From Anaeromyces robustus (taxonomy: Eukaryota > Neocallimastigomycota > Neocallimastigomycetes > Neocallimastigales > Neocallimastigaceae), in the NCBI GenBank assembly GCA_002104895.1, contig MCFG01000034.1:52501-116500 (forward strand): a stretch of 64,000 nucleotides of DNA, read 5' to 3'. A program made the position numbers and the translations under genes. The notes beneath the pieces were generated by a model. It saw nothing but the letters and a program-made list of their open reading frames with translations. It did no database searches and was not told the DNA's origin. Positions 1 through 17,719 of the stretch are shown here, one piece after another; the first letter of the stretch is position 1; the number at the start of each line of letters is the position of its first letter.

Positions 1-2166
1 AGTTGAGGTTCAACATCATGACCAAGTAAACGATGATAAATATAACCACTAATAGAAGTTTCATCAACAGCAAATACTTTCATAGCATGTTGCATTCTAT
101 CAAACGAGACTGATTTCCAAACAAAATCAACAGAAAAGTTATGAGTACAGTCAATTGGTATATGATCATTTCTAGTAAATTCAAGAGCTACTTCATCTGA
201 TAAATTATTTGGAATTTTAATAACATGTCCTTTACCTTCCCATCTACTATGTAATTCACCTTCATAACGAAGAATTAATTCATCACCTATCATTAATTTA
301 ATATCTCCTTGTTCTAATTTAGGTAAAATAAAGTAAGCAATTCTTTTTTGATTTAAACCCATATCCCATCTTACAACAACATCTTCTTCAGTTTGTGATT
401 CTTTTAATTGTTTATCATAATCTGCTTCTATTTTTACTAATGGACCAAAAATATTTTGATATTGATATGCATCTTCATATCTTTTTTTTTTAATAATATC
501 AATTTATAATAATAATAAATAATAATAAATAATAATAAATAATAATAAATATCATATAATATAACATTATAGAATATAATATGATATCATATAACATCAT
601 ATAATATAATATATAATATAATATAATATAATATAATATAATATAATATAATATAATATAATATAATAATATAATATATAATAAAAATAATAATTTTGAG
701 ATTAATAAATATAAATGTTGTTATATATTGTGATAATTATAATAAAATTTATTTGAAATTATTATTACTTTAATAATATAGATTGTGGTTCATCATCAAT
801 ATTCGGTTTCTCTAAATCTTCTAAATTAACTTCATTATTACTTCTCCATAATTCTTCTAATTTATTAATTTGTTGTGTCGTTATATGACGAGCTCTTAAT
901 TGTTCTTGTTCACTTGGAACTTTGACTAACCAATTTAAGAAACAATGGTCATCAATTAAAGGTAACCATTGTGACAAATCCCAATTCATATCTTTTGAAC
1001 TAGATATACTTGCACATGGTTGTCTATTAAAATTTTTAATAATATTTTTATTTGTGTTGAATGTTGAATGAGATTTAATATATATTTACCAAATTTAATT
1101 AATGATTATCATTTTAAATATATGAATAATGGAAAATAATTATTATAATAATTATAAAATAATTTTTAATTTTAAAAATTTAAATAAAAAATAAAAAAGT
1201 GAATATAAAAATATTTTTATTATTATTAACATATCAATATTAAAAAATATTTAAAAATAAATATATTAAATATTAATTTTGTGTTTATATAAACGTTTTT
1301 TAATAAAATTATTTAATTAATTATTATATATCATTTACCTGCATAAAAGAACAACTACAGTATCTGACTTGGCTGGAATAAAACCAAGTAAAAAAATGTT
1401 CTTACAACCACAATTATAACATTCTAAAGTAATTTCACCTAAAGGTGAATCTGGGTGTAAACCAACTTCCTTATGTTTTGATCTAACTAAGTGACTAACA
1501 ATATGTGAACCTGAAGTATTTCCTCTTGAATTACAAAACCATTTCTCACATGTTAAGCATTTAACTAAACAATTTGGATTATGAATACCACAATATCTTT
1601 ATATTATTAAAAAAAAAGTTTTTTTTTTAATTATTTTTAAATATTCATAAAGAAAATTATTAAAATCATTCAAATTTTAATAATTATTACATATATAAAA
1701 AAAATATATATAATAATAATTATATAAATATTATTTTATATAATTAAAAAAAAATAATAATAAATAATAAATGTATTATAAAAAAATTACTTAGTAATAA
1801 TTATATATGATTCATAATTAATAAATATGCTAATATATATTTATATATTATATAAAATATAATTATATATCATTATATACATAAAAAAAATTATATGAAT
1901 ATTTACTGGCAACATTCTTTATGTTCATTTTGATCTTCTGTTACAAAATCAAGGTCATTTTCTTCTGTGTCTTCAAAATTTAAATCTGAATTTTGACTTC
2001 CATCTTCAATTAAATCTTTATCAATTTCTTGAGTTAAAGTTAAACTATCTAATGTAAAATCGTTTTCGTCTTTATCAATTAATTGTGATTCTTGTATATA
2101 ATCTGAATATTCGTACTGAGATCCTTGTGTATCTCCTATATCATAAAATTGCAATCCCTTATCCAT
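1..2166 (-). CDS. UPF1: UPF1 (RENT1/NAM7) RNA helicase, 5' part of the gene
   Basis: ATP-dependent RNA helicase central to nonsense-mediated mRNA decay in the cytoplasm. Visible exons are 2166-1907, 1596-1339, 1023-769 and 480-1, and the frame continues past the left edge. The ATG at 2166 opens an acidic N-terminus with a DTQGS motif like human UPF1 and several S/T-Q dipeptides, the kind SMG1 phosphorylates. Next comes the Cys/His-rich CH domain that binds UPF2, with [18 protein letters not shown] and LECYNCGC, ending in VVVLLCR..QPCA. The stretch NWDLSQW..CFLNWLV through [10 protein letters not shown] follows, then the start of the 1B/stalk region ([20 protein letters not shown]). About 417 residues lie in the window; the Walker A and other helicase motifs lie outside it. 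Residue order and spacing follow human and yeast UPF1, so identity is near certain. Every junction is GT..AG and in frame. Confidence 0.96.
481..768 (-). repeat. UPF1 intron with ATAAT and ATATA arrays
   Basis: This intron lies between UPF1 exons 3 and 4. It holds a run of AATAATAAT units (about 505-550) followed by a long TATAA pentanucleotide array (about 598-690). These are simple repeats with no coding signal, and the GT and AG ends are intact. Confidence 0.8.
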
Positions 2167-3611
2167 TAATTAAATACAGTCTATTTTATATAAATTCTTT
2201 TCCTTTAACTAATTTTTATACCTAATTATATATGTAATTTATTATAAGTTACATATAAACAAAATACTAAAGTTAATTTTATTTAGTAATCATTATTTTT
2301 TATTATTTTTTTATATTATTTATTATATATGTTTTTAAATAGTTATAGTTTTGGTAAATTATAATTATTATATAAAATATAATGATTGGTTTATTTATAT
2401 TTAATATTAATATCAATTTTAATTATTGTAGTTGCAATTATTATTGTTTTACTTTTAAATTATAAAATATCATAAAATTATTGTTATAAATTCAATTATT
2501 TACATTATTTAATTTTTAAATTTTAATTATTAATGTAATTTAATTATTATATTCCATTTATTCATTAAGATTTTACTTTTTCTTGATTTTGTAATTAAAA
2601 TTATTTACTAATTAATATAAATGAATATACATATATCATTACTTACTTTTAAATATAAAATATAAAAAAATAAAGAAAAAAATTATATATAAATTTTAAT
2701 AAAAAAAGGTATAGTAAAAGAAAAAAAATTTAATCTTTCAATTATTAAAATTAATATTAATATTATTAAGGAATAAAAAAGTTTAAATACTGGAAATAAT
2801 ATTTCATTTAAATTTTTTTTTTTTTTGTAGAATGTGCCATTTTTTTTTTTTTTTTAATTCATTTTCAGTTAATAATATATTTAATTACATTATAATATAT
2901 TATCAACTGTAATAAATATTTTAATTTTTACGTAATGTAATTTTAATTATTTATTTACATTAATGTGATTATATTAAACATCAATATATAAATATACAAA
3001 CTAAAAAATATTAATAAAATTAATATCATATTATTTTTATAAATCAGCCATTTTAAATTATATAAATTAAAATGATATTTTATATATTTATAATGTAAAA
3101 TATTAAAGAAACTATCCATGATATGATAATTATTAATAATAAAATCTTTATATTCATTTATTTCTTCATATTATAAAATAATAATCATTAGTTAAAAATT
3201 ATTATTAAAAAAAATTTTTTTTTCCTTTTTATTGTTATATTTTTCACTTTATTTATTATTTATTATTTTTTTTATAATAAACTAATTATTTTTAAAATTG
3301 TGATAAAGATTTTGAATATCTATTTACAAATAAATCAATTAGCTATTATAAACTAAATTTTTAAAAGGGTAAATACATATAATAAATAAATTTAAATATT
3401 TATTTAAATAGGTATATCCTAAATATATATTTTGTTTTATGTAATACTAATTATTTAGTATATTGTTACTTTTATTTTATTTTATTTTATTTTTCTTTAT
3501 TATTTTTTTTTTCAACTTTATTATTATTTTTATTAATATAGAAAGTATTATTTGAATCAAATAGTAAGTTAATATTTAGGCTGTCGATACTTTTTTTTTT
3601 TCTTTCTTGCT

Positions 3612-3646
<35 letters not shown>

Positions 3647-4036
3647 CTAAATTTTAATAACAATAGATAATTATTTAAATTAATATATTTAACTAAATAA
3701 TTATAATATTAATTAACAGGAAAAAAAAAAATAAAAAAAAAAATATATATATTAAAAAAAAAAAAAAGAAATAAATATATATATATAATTTTCTTTAGGA
3801 TATAAAATGAAAAAAGAAATTTTTATATAATCATTCTAAATGAATATTAATAATTTATTTAAGATTATTTTTAAATAATATATATATATAAGAGAATAAT
3901 ATTAGATAGAATTATAGTTATTATTATTCTTTGTTAATTATTATATGACTGATATATATTAATGTTATCCATATTTATTTTTAATTTATGTTAGCTTTTT
4001 TTATCATCTCTAAGTAATAATTAAAAAATAATAAAC
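2167..4036. other. Intergenic: UPF1 5' end / VAMP7 3' end
   Basis: AT-rich spacer between the UPF1 start and the VAMP7 stop, both on the minus strand. It should hold the UPF1 promoter and 5' UTR and the VAMP7 3' UTR. I see T-runs (for example 2814-2826 and 3611-3646), A-runs and no supportable exon or RNA. Confidence 0.6.
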
Positions 4037-4590
4037 TTATTTTTTAAAGGTATAAAATATAAAATAAAGAATAAGAAGAACAACTATAATAAGTATAACC
4101 ATTAATTTTGTGTTCTTCCACCACATTTGTCTTTTTAATGCAGTACTTCTCTTTTTAAAAGCAAATGATTGTTGATTAAGATTATCTGTTTTATCTACAA
4201 GAATCTATTAATTTTTTAAAAAAATTATTTTTTATATAAATTTTAAGTTTAAAAAAAAATAAATAACAATAAAAAATAGAATACATTAATATATAATTAT
4301 AAATAATGATCAATAACCAATAAATATTCATTATTACTTACTTCAATTCTTTCACCTCTTTCTAAAACCTTCTCAATATTATGGACCATAACATCCTTTA
4401 CTTGTTCAATTTCACCTTTAACTTGATGAATTTTATCAACAGCACTTGGATTTTCATTATAATATTGCTATTATCATTATGTAATAATAATAATAATAAT
4501 AATTAATAATAATAATAATTAATAATAACAATAACAATAACAATAACAACAACAACAACAATAATAATAATAATGATGATGATGATGGTG

Positions 4591-4634
<44 letters not shown>

Positions 4635-5570
4635 GAATATTTTTAATAATTATTTTTACTAATTATTATATTAATATCAATATATTAAATACCATTCTTT
4701 CTGCTAAAACTTTTGAAAATTCATTTAAACCATATGATACCTCAGTTAAAGCACGTTCACCATATCTTGCTTCAAATTCATTTTTAATATCTTCTAAGAA
4801 AGTAAATGGAATTCTTCTTCCTGTTTATTAAATCATAATTTAATAAAAATTATAACAATAACAATATATGAATAATTATAATTTACTATAAATTTATATT
4901 GGAACCATCAATTTTAAATAAATATTTACCAAAATTATCATCAGCCATAGCCAAATATATAATGCCATCACTTGAGATATAATGGAATAAGTAACTATTT
5001 TTCAAGTATTATAGATATATTGATGTTTCATTAAAAATTTAAAATATATAATAATATTAATAATTTATTTTTAATATTTAAAATTTAAAATGAATTCTCA
5101 AAATCCATTATCTTAATATTATAATCATATTATTAAATTATTTAATTTTTAGATTGGTATTAATTATGGAAATAATAATATAAAAATAAATATTTGTATA
5201 AATTTTATATATTTGTGACCATCTAAAAGTGATTGTAAAAACAAATGAGAATATAATTAATATTTACTTGTCATATACATAGGTTAATTTTGAATTTCCT
5301 TCTGGAATTTTTTCTAAAATATGCTAATATTTATGTTTATTAAAATAATTTAATTTAAATTTAAATTAAATTTTAATAAGAAATTGATTAATTTCATTTT
5401 ATTTATTATAATATAGTAAAAATGTATTAAAAAAGAAAAGTATATTATTAAGAATTCTCTTAGATATTTACTTGAGTAATAGCTGGAAAATTTCCAGAAC
5501 TATTGGAATATTCAGCTAAAACTATAGTTCCTCTTGAAATAACAGAGTAAATAATTCCATTTTCAGACAT
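4037..5570 (-). CDS. VAMP7-like longin R-SNARE
   Basis: Vesicle-membrane SNARE for fusion at endosome, vacuole or plasma membrane. Exons are 5570-5472, 5323-5268, 4994-4930, 4820-4693, 4467-4342 and 4204-4037, giving 213 aa (human VAMP7 is about 220). Residues 1-115 form the longin domain: it opens MSENGIIYSVISRGT, then KLTYVYDNYLFHYIS, then FTFLEDIKNEFEARYG. Residues about 122-182 are the SNARE motif, with the zero-layer Arg in VLERGERIEILVDKT. A single C-terminal membrane anchor spans about 192-209, with a short FYTFKK tail. The context NYLFHYI and RGERIE..LVDKT places it with VAMP7/Nyv1-type longins rather than Ykt6 (no CaaX) or Sec22. The start codon is the first ATG and is followed at once by the longin beta strand. 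The intron at 4468-4692 carries a long mixed trinucleotide array. Confidence 0.93.
4480..4634. repeat. Compound trinucleotide array in a VAMP7 intron
   Basis: Runs of TAA/AAT, then AACAAT and AAC, then GATGAT, then TAA again. This imperfect compound microsatellite lies entirely inside the intron between SNARE-motif exon 5 and longin exon 4. Confidence 0.9.
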
Positions 5571-6511
5571 TTTGAATATTTTATTCTATTATGATTTATT
5601 TCATTATATGTTATATGATTAAAATAAGTATATAAATTATAATTTATATTTTAACAATTATTTATAATGAATATACTTTTAATTATTAATATTCCTTTAT
5701 ATTTTTTATTTCTTTCTTTTTTTTAAATATATATAAAAAAATTGAATTATTGATAAATTTCCAATTAATATTTTTTGTTTTTTTTATTTTTATTTTTATT
5801 TTTTTAAAATTTTTTAAAAATAAAATAAAAAAAAAATTATAAAAGAATAATATTAAAATATATTGAATTCAAAATATATTAACAATATACTGTAATATAC
5901 ATAAGAATTTTAAAAATTTGACAACTAAAATATTTTATAAAATAAAGTTCATATATATAATTAATTTAGTAATTAATTTAAATAAATAGTATATTATAAT
6001 AATATATCAAAATGTTTATTTATTATTAGTGTTATACAGAATTTTTTTTAATTTTTTTTATTATTTATATCACTTATCAAAAGATAATAAATGAAGATTA
6101 TAATAATCTTTCTTCATATAAAAACAGATAAATATTATAATCTATAATATATTTTCTCACATTATAGAATAATGGATACTGAAGTTGCAAAATAATGAAC
6201 CAATATAATATTTATAATAAAACAAAATACTAAAATAATTTATTAAAATTCTTGTTATTCATTGATTTTTAATTATTAAATATAATAAGCTACATGATAT
6301 TGAATAATTCAATAATAATTCAATAATAATTCAATAATTAAACTTTGGTTATACAATGGATAATTTTTTTTACTTTTACATTAAACCTTATATAATTATA
6401 ATTAATATAATAATAATTATCCAATAAACTAAATATTTTTAAACCTTAAAAAAAAAGATTTATTCATAATAATTAATTTGAATAATATATATATATAAAG
6501 TGTTCATTTCT

Positions 6512-6576
6512 TTAATTATACCTGATGATAAATGATATATTATTATAATATATCATTTATTATCAGGTATAATTAA
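6512..6576. repeat. Long hairpin, 32-bp arms
   Basis: An inverted repeat beginning TTAATTATACCTGAT and ending ATCAGGTATAATTAA, with essentially no loop. I count one mismatch in about 32 bp per arm. It is far longer than expected by chance even in AT-rich DNA, and the CCTGAT/ATCAGG core makes it more than an AT palindrome. It sits in the divergent VAMP7/FAAP100 promoter region. Confidence 0.85.
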
Positions 6577-6646
6577 ATATTAACCATATTATTGTTAAAA
6601 ATAAATTAAATATGTTAATCACTAAATTAAATACATTGTATATTTT

Positions 6647-6677
<31 letters not shown>

Positions 6678-6972
6678 TAATATTAGTAATAATATTATTT
6701 TTCAATGCCATATAAAAAGACTTTTTATTATTTATCACTAATGTATTTTTTACACATAATATTTAAAAGTAATAGTTGGTATCTTCTAGTTAAAATTTCA
6801 TTAATTTATGAAATATTGAATATCAACAATATAAAGTTGAATTTTCTAAATAATATTTAAAAAATTAATATTTTTGAAAAAAGACTTGGTATTAATTAAA
6901 TCAATATTGATTAAATTTTATAAAATAATAATTCAAAACAAAGAATATTTGAATATTCTGTTGTTTGGAAGT

Positions 6973-6991
6973 AAATAAATTAATAAATTAA

Positions 6992-7054
<63 letters not shown>

Positions 7055-7134
7055 ATTTAATAAATAAATAAATAAATAAATAAATAAATTTAATAAATAA
7101 ATAAATAAATAAATTTAATAAATAAATAAATTAA

Positions 7135-7185
<51 letters not shown>
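6973..7185. repeat. (AAAT)n tetranucleotide array
   Basis: About 210 bp of AAAT/TAAA units with occasional TTTAATAAAT interruptions that recur as a higher-order unit. It is intergenic. Confidence 0.93.
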
Positions 7186-7758
7186 GTTAATACATATATA
7201 TTACAAAATAATAAAACAAGTAATTTAATGTTGACTTGAAATTAAATTTTAAATTTCATTTCTAAAAATTGTATATTTACTAATTATATATATATATTTA
7301 TATAATTTATATTTCTTTTATTACTATTTTTTGTTTTTTAAAATAATAATAAGATATTATATGTATTAAAATATTTTAATATATTTAAAAAAATACATAG
7401 AAGAGTAAATTAAAATTTAAATATTTTTAAATTTATTTTTATATATTAAATTATTGTTTTTTAATATTTCGGTGCGTATTATATATATTATAAGGATTTT
7501 TTTAATTGATTGAATTTTAAACTATGTATAATAATGTTAAATTATTATTTATAATCTGAAATAAGAATTTTGTAAAGGAGTATAATCCATTTTTATATAG
7601 TAAAGATTTTATAATAAAAAAGTAAAATTTAAATATTATATATATTACAATTTGCTTTTAATTTATGTCTTTTTTCCTCCCTCTATATACATTATATTAT
7701 TATTTATTTTATTTTGTTTTTTTTTAAGAAAAGCAGGAAAATTTTTATTTTTAAAAAA

Positions 7759-13737
<5,979 letters not shown>

Positions 13738-13769
13738 GATTTCTAAAAAAAGAAATAAAAAACAAAAAA

Positions 13770-13805
<36 letters not shown>

Positions 13806-14418
13806 ATTTTTATATATTATTTTCTTTTTTTATTAAGAAAATATTAACCATATTATTGTTAATAATAAATAATAAATAAATAAATATATAAATATATAAA
13901 TATATAAATATAAATATATAAATATATAAATAAATAAGTAAATTTTAAAAATTTATAATTTTTTTTATTTTTTTTTTTTTTTTTTTTTTATTTTTTTTTT
14001 TTTTTTTTTTTTATTTTATTTTATTTTATAATTTGTTATAAACTAAATTCGAAAATAAAATAAATAACTATATAAATGAATTTACATATAAAAGTAATAA
14101 TATGAATTACCATAGGACATATTATACATTAATGTTAATATTAATAATAATATTATTTTGAAAAAAAATGACTATAAATTATTTTATTGTCATTATTACT
14201 ACTACATTTTCTTCATATTACATTTTAAAATTCTTTTTTATCATTTTGTTTTATTTAGTTTTTTATTTTTTTTTTTTTTTTTTTTTTTCATTTTCATTTT
14301 TTTATTTTTTAATTTTTTTATTTAGATTTCATATATATTAATTATGCAATAATTTTATATTAATTCTGGATTTATTTATTATTATATTATTATTAATATT
14401 TATTCATTAATCGATAAA
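13738..14418. other. Convergent 3' spacer
   Basis: The 3' ends of the FAAP100 homologue (+) and the DIS3L2-like gene (-) face each other here. The stretch holds an A-run (13771-13802), AAATAT arrays (13865-13935) and T-runs (13970-14025). It presumably contains both poly(A) regions; I see nothing else. Confidence 0.6.
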
Positions 14419-17400
14419 TTAATCATAACCACCTTCTGGTTCAAAAACAATATTAGATTCATTATTATTATTATTTGAATGAGATTTATAGCCTTTATTA
14501 GATATATCATGTTCATTTGTATCTGGTGGTGCAATTAAAACTTTAATCTTTAATTGATCAAAGTCTGGAATCATCATTACTACGAATTTATCGAAAATCT
14601 TAAAGGTCTGTTTACGATATTGTTTTAATTCTTCTTTTATTTTTTCCTTTTTAGCTTTGGATAATTCTTCATCATCTTCATTATCATTATCATTATTATT
14701 ATCTATTTCAATATTTTGTTCCAATGCTTGTTCAAGAGCTTCATCTGAATCAAATTCGTCATCATCAACACTATCGAAAGAATCAATAGAACTGTTTCTA
14801 ATAGCATTAACAAGTTTATCTTTTTCAGTTTCTGATTTTGGTTTTTGCTTTTCAATATTATTATTATTAGCTTCTGATTCTGCTTCATATTTTTCTATAA
14901 TATTATTAAAATTAACATCATTACTCCAGTATATATTGAAGACAATTTCATCACTATAATTATTTTCATCATTATCTTCTTCTTCTCCTTCTTTTTCAAT
15001 CTTTGGTTTAGTAATATCAACACCTTTAATAATACCCTTATCATATAAATGATTAATAGAAATTTTATCTTCATAGGCATATGATGGAATAGTAAATTCT
15101 ATATTATAGTTATCAAAGCCAGTAGTAAGAGCTTCTGCTACTAAATATTTCTCTCCACTGTTTTTAACATAATCATGTAAAAGGTAAATAAGGTAGAGAT
15201 TATTGTTTTCATCTTGAGCTTTTTTAGCACTAGCTTTAGTATCATTACTATGTTTAGCAATTTTATGAATTTGTTTTGAATCGTATGGAGATGATTCTTT
15301 ACAAAGTAAAGCTTGTAATTGACGGTGAACAATAATATCTGGATAACGACGAATTGGAGAAGTGAAATGTGTATAGAATGGAATATGTAAACCATAATGG
15401 AATAATGCTTCAGGATGATCAATAGAACTACAAATATAATTAGCTCTTTTCATAAATTTAATACATTTACTTAAGGCTACATCACTGTAAACAGAACCAG
15501 CTTCTTTTACAGCAAGTAAAGAGTCATGGAAAGATTTTGAATCTTTAGTATCAATAGTCAATTTTTTTGTCATTTCAATTAAAGCTAAATATTTCTTTAC
15601 ATTGGCTTCAGTTGGAGCTTCATGACATCTTAATAAGGATTCATTTTTAAATGTATCATAAAGCATATTTGCTACAGTAGTATTAGCTAAAAGCATAAAT
15701 TCTTCTACTAATGAATTAGCTTCACGAGTTTCATAAATACCAAAATCTAATGGCATATCATCATCTTGATTAAGTTCGAACCAAAGTTTCCTTTTATTTA
15801 AAGAAACAGCACCATTAGCATATCTTTCTTCTTTCATAACACGACTTAATTTATAAAGATCATAAATTCTTTCACGAACATCATCAGAAGTATAAGGATG
15901 ATATGGATTAGTAATAACTACATCTTTATTTTCTTCTGGCCATTCTGTATTCTCATTTTCAATAACTTTTTGGGCATGACTATAAGCAAGCTTAGCACAA
16001 GAACAAATAACAGATTTACCGGCTTTTGATTCAAGAACATGTCCATTTTTATCCATTTTAATAATTACAGAAAAGGCTAAACGAGGAACACCAGCATTTA
16101 AACTACATAAATTTTCACATAAAACCTTTGGAAGCATTGGAATAACTCTTTGAACTAAATAGGTAGAAGTACCTCTTTTATAAGCTTCTTTATCCATATT
16201 TGAATCTGGTTTAACAAAATAGGAAACATCTGCAATATGAATACCAACTTCATAATTGCCATCTTCAAGTTTTTTACAAGATAAAGCATCATCTAAATCT
16301 TTTGCTGTTGGAGGATCAATAGTGAAAATGCATTCTTCTCTTAAATCTAATCTATTGTTTAATTCTTCTTCAGGAATTTGCCAATCATCATTTGGAATTT
16401 CTTTGGTAATTAAATCATAGAAAGCACTTTCATCAATATTATGTGATTTTAAAATAATTTGAGTACGACTTTCAATAGTATGTTCATCTGTTAACTTACT
16501 AATAATTTTTCCTAATGGATAACATCTCATTTCACTCCACTTATCAATTCTTGCTACAATTAAAGTGTCTTTATATTTATCTTGATTGGCAATACAATCT
16601 TTAATATCAAAGACAGATGGATCAATATCCTTAGCTAATATATCCATAAGTGGAATAGCTTTATCATTTGGATAAAATATAAATTTCTCTTTATTTGAAT
16701 AATCCTCTTCTGGATCAAATTTAAATTTACCAACAATATCGATATCTTTTGCTTTAGAATTTCTAACATATACAACTTTACCCAATGGATTATGTTTTTC
16801 TTCAATATAATCATTTAATTTTACACCTTTAGTTGCAAATTTTTTATACATATCTTCATCTTTCATTTTATTTTCATCTTTCTTTTCTTTAATACTAGCT
16901 TCAGCTAATTCTTTTTCTTCACCTTCTAAAAGTTTAACAATAACAATATCATTATCCAAAGCTCTATTACGGAATTTGACAGAATTAATTCTAATATCTT
17001 GATCCATACCAACTACAGTAACATAACTATCACTACCATTTTTACTATTGACACGAATTAATCCTTCATAGAGAGTTCCTTCTTTTAATCCTTTTTCTAC
17101 TTCTTGCTCACTCAAATATTTTTCATAATAATTGTTTAATTTTTTAATAGTTGATGGATCTATCTGTTCAATTAATGTACCTAATGGATAAAAACGATGA
17201 TTACCATATTTTATAATCTTAGCATTATAATAATTATCTTTATATTCTTCTGGGTTTTTAATAAAATGATTAAGATTCAAGATTTTTGGATCAATACTAT
17301 TATTATTAATTTCAATAAAAGGAATTCTTTTATCATCCTATAAAATAAATAAAAAAATAAAATAATAAAATTAATAAATAATAAATAACTTTTTTATTTA

Positions 17401-17685
17401 TCTATTAACTATATAATTTGAATATATTATTTAATTACTGGACGGAATAAAATATTATTTTTTCTTTCTTGCTTATATTCAAGTGTTCCTGGAATTTTCA
17501 TATCATCATAAACATTCTTTTTTATATAGACAACCTTACCTATATATATTTAAATATTTTATTCAATAAAGATAAAAAAAAAAACATATATATATATAAT
17601 TATATTCCATTTATTAATATGAATGTATCGAATTTATGATCAATATAAATATATTTATTTATTTATTATAATAAGTTGAACTTTA

Positions 17686-17719
<34 letters not shown>

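Larger units (their letters stand above)
5571..7758. other. Intergenic: divergent promoter of VAMP7 and the FAAP100 homologue
   Basis: Both flanking genes start outward from this 2.2-kb AT-rich spacer, so it should carry both promoters. It contains a long hairpin (6512-6576) and an AAAT tetranucleotide array (about 6973-7185), listed separately. I see no coding exon. Confidence 0.6.

Noticed and set aside
14657-15422. Several 60-100 aa frames over the 3' part of the DIS3L2-like gene
   Set aside because: Shadow frames of the real coding strand with no recognisable motif.
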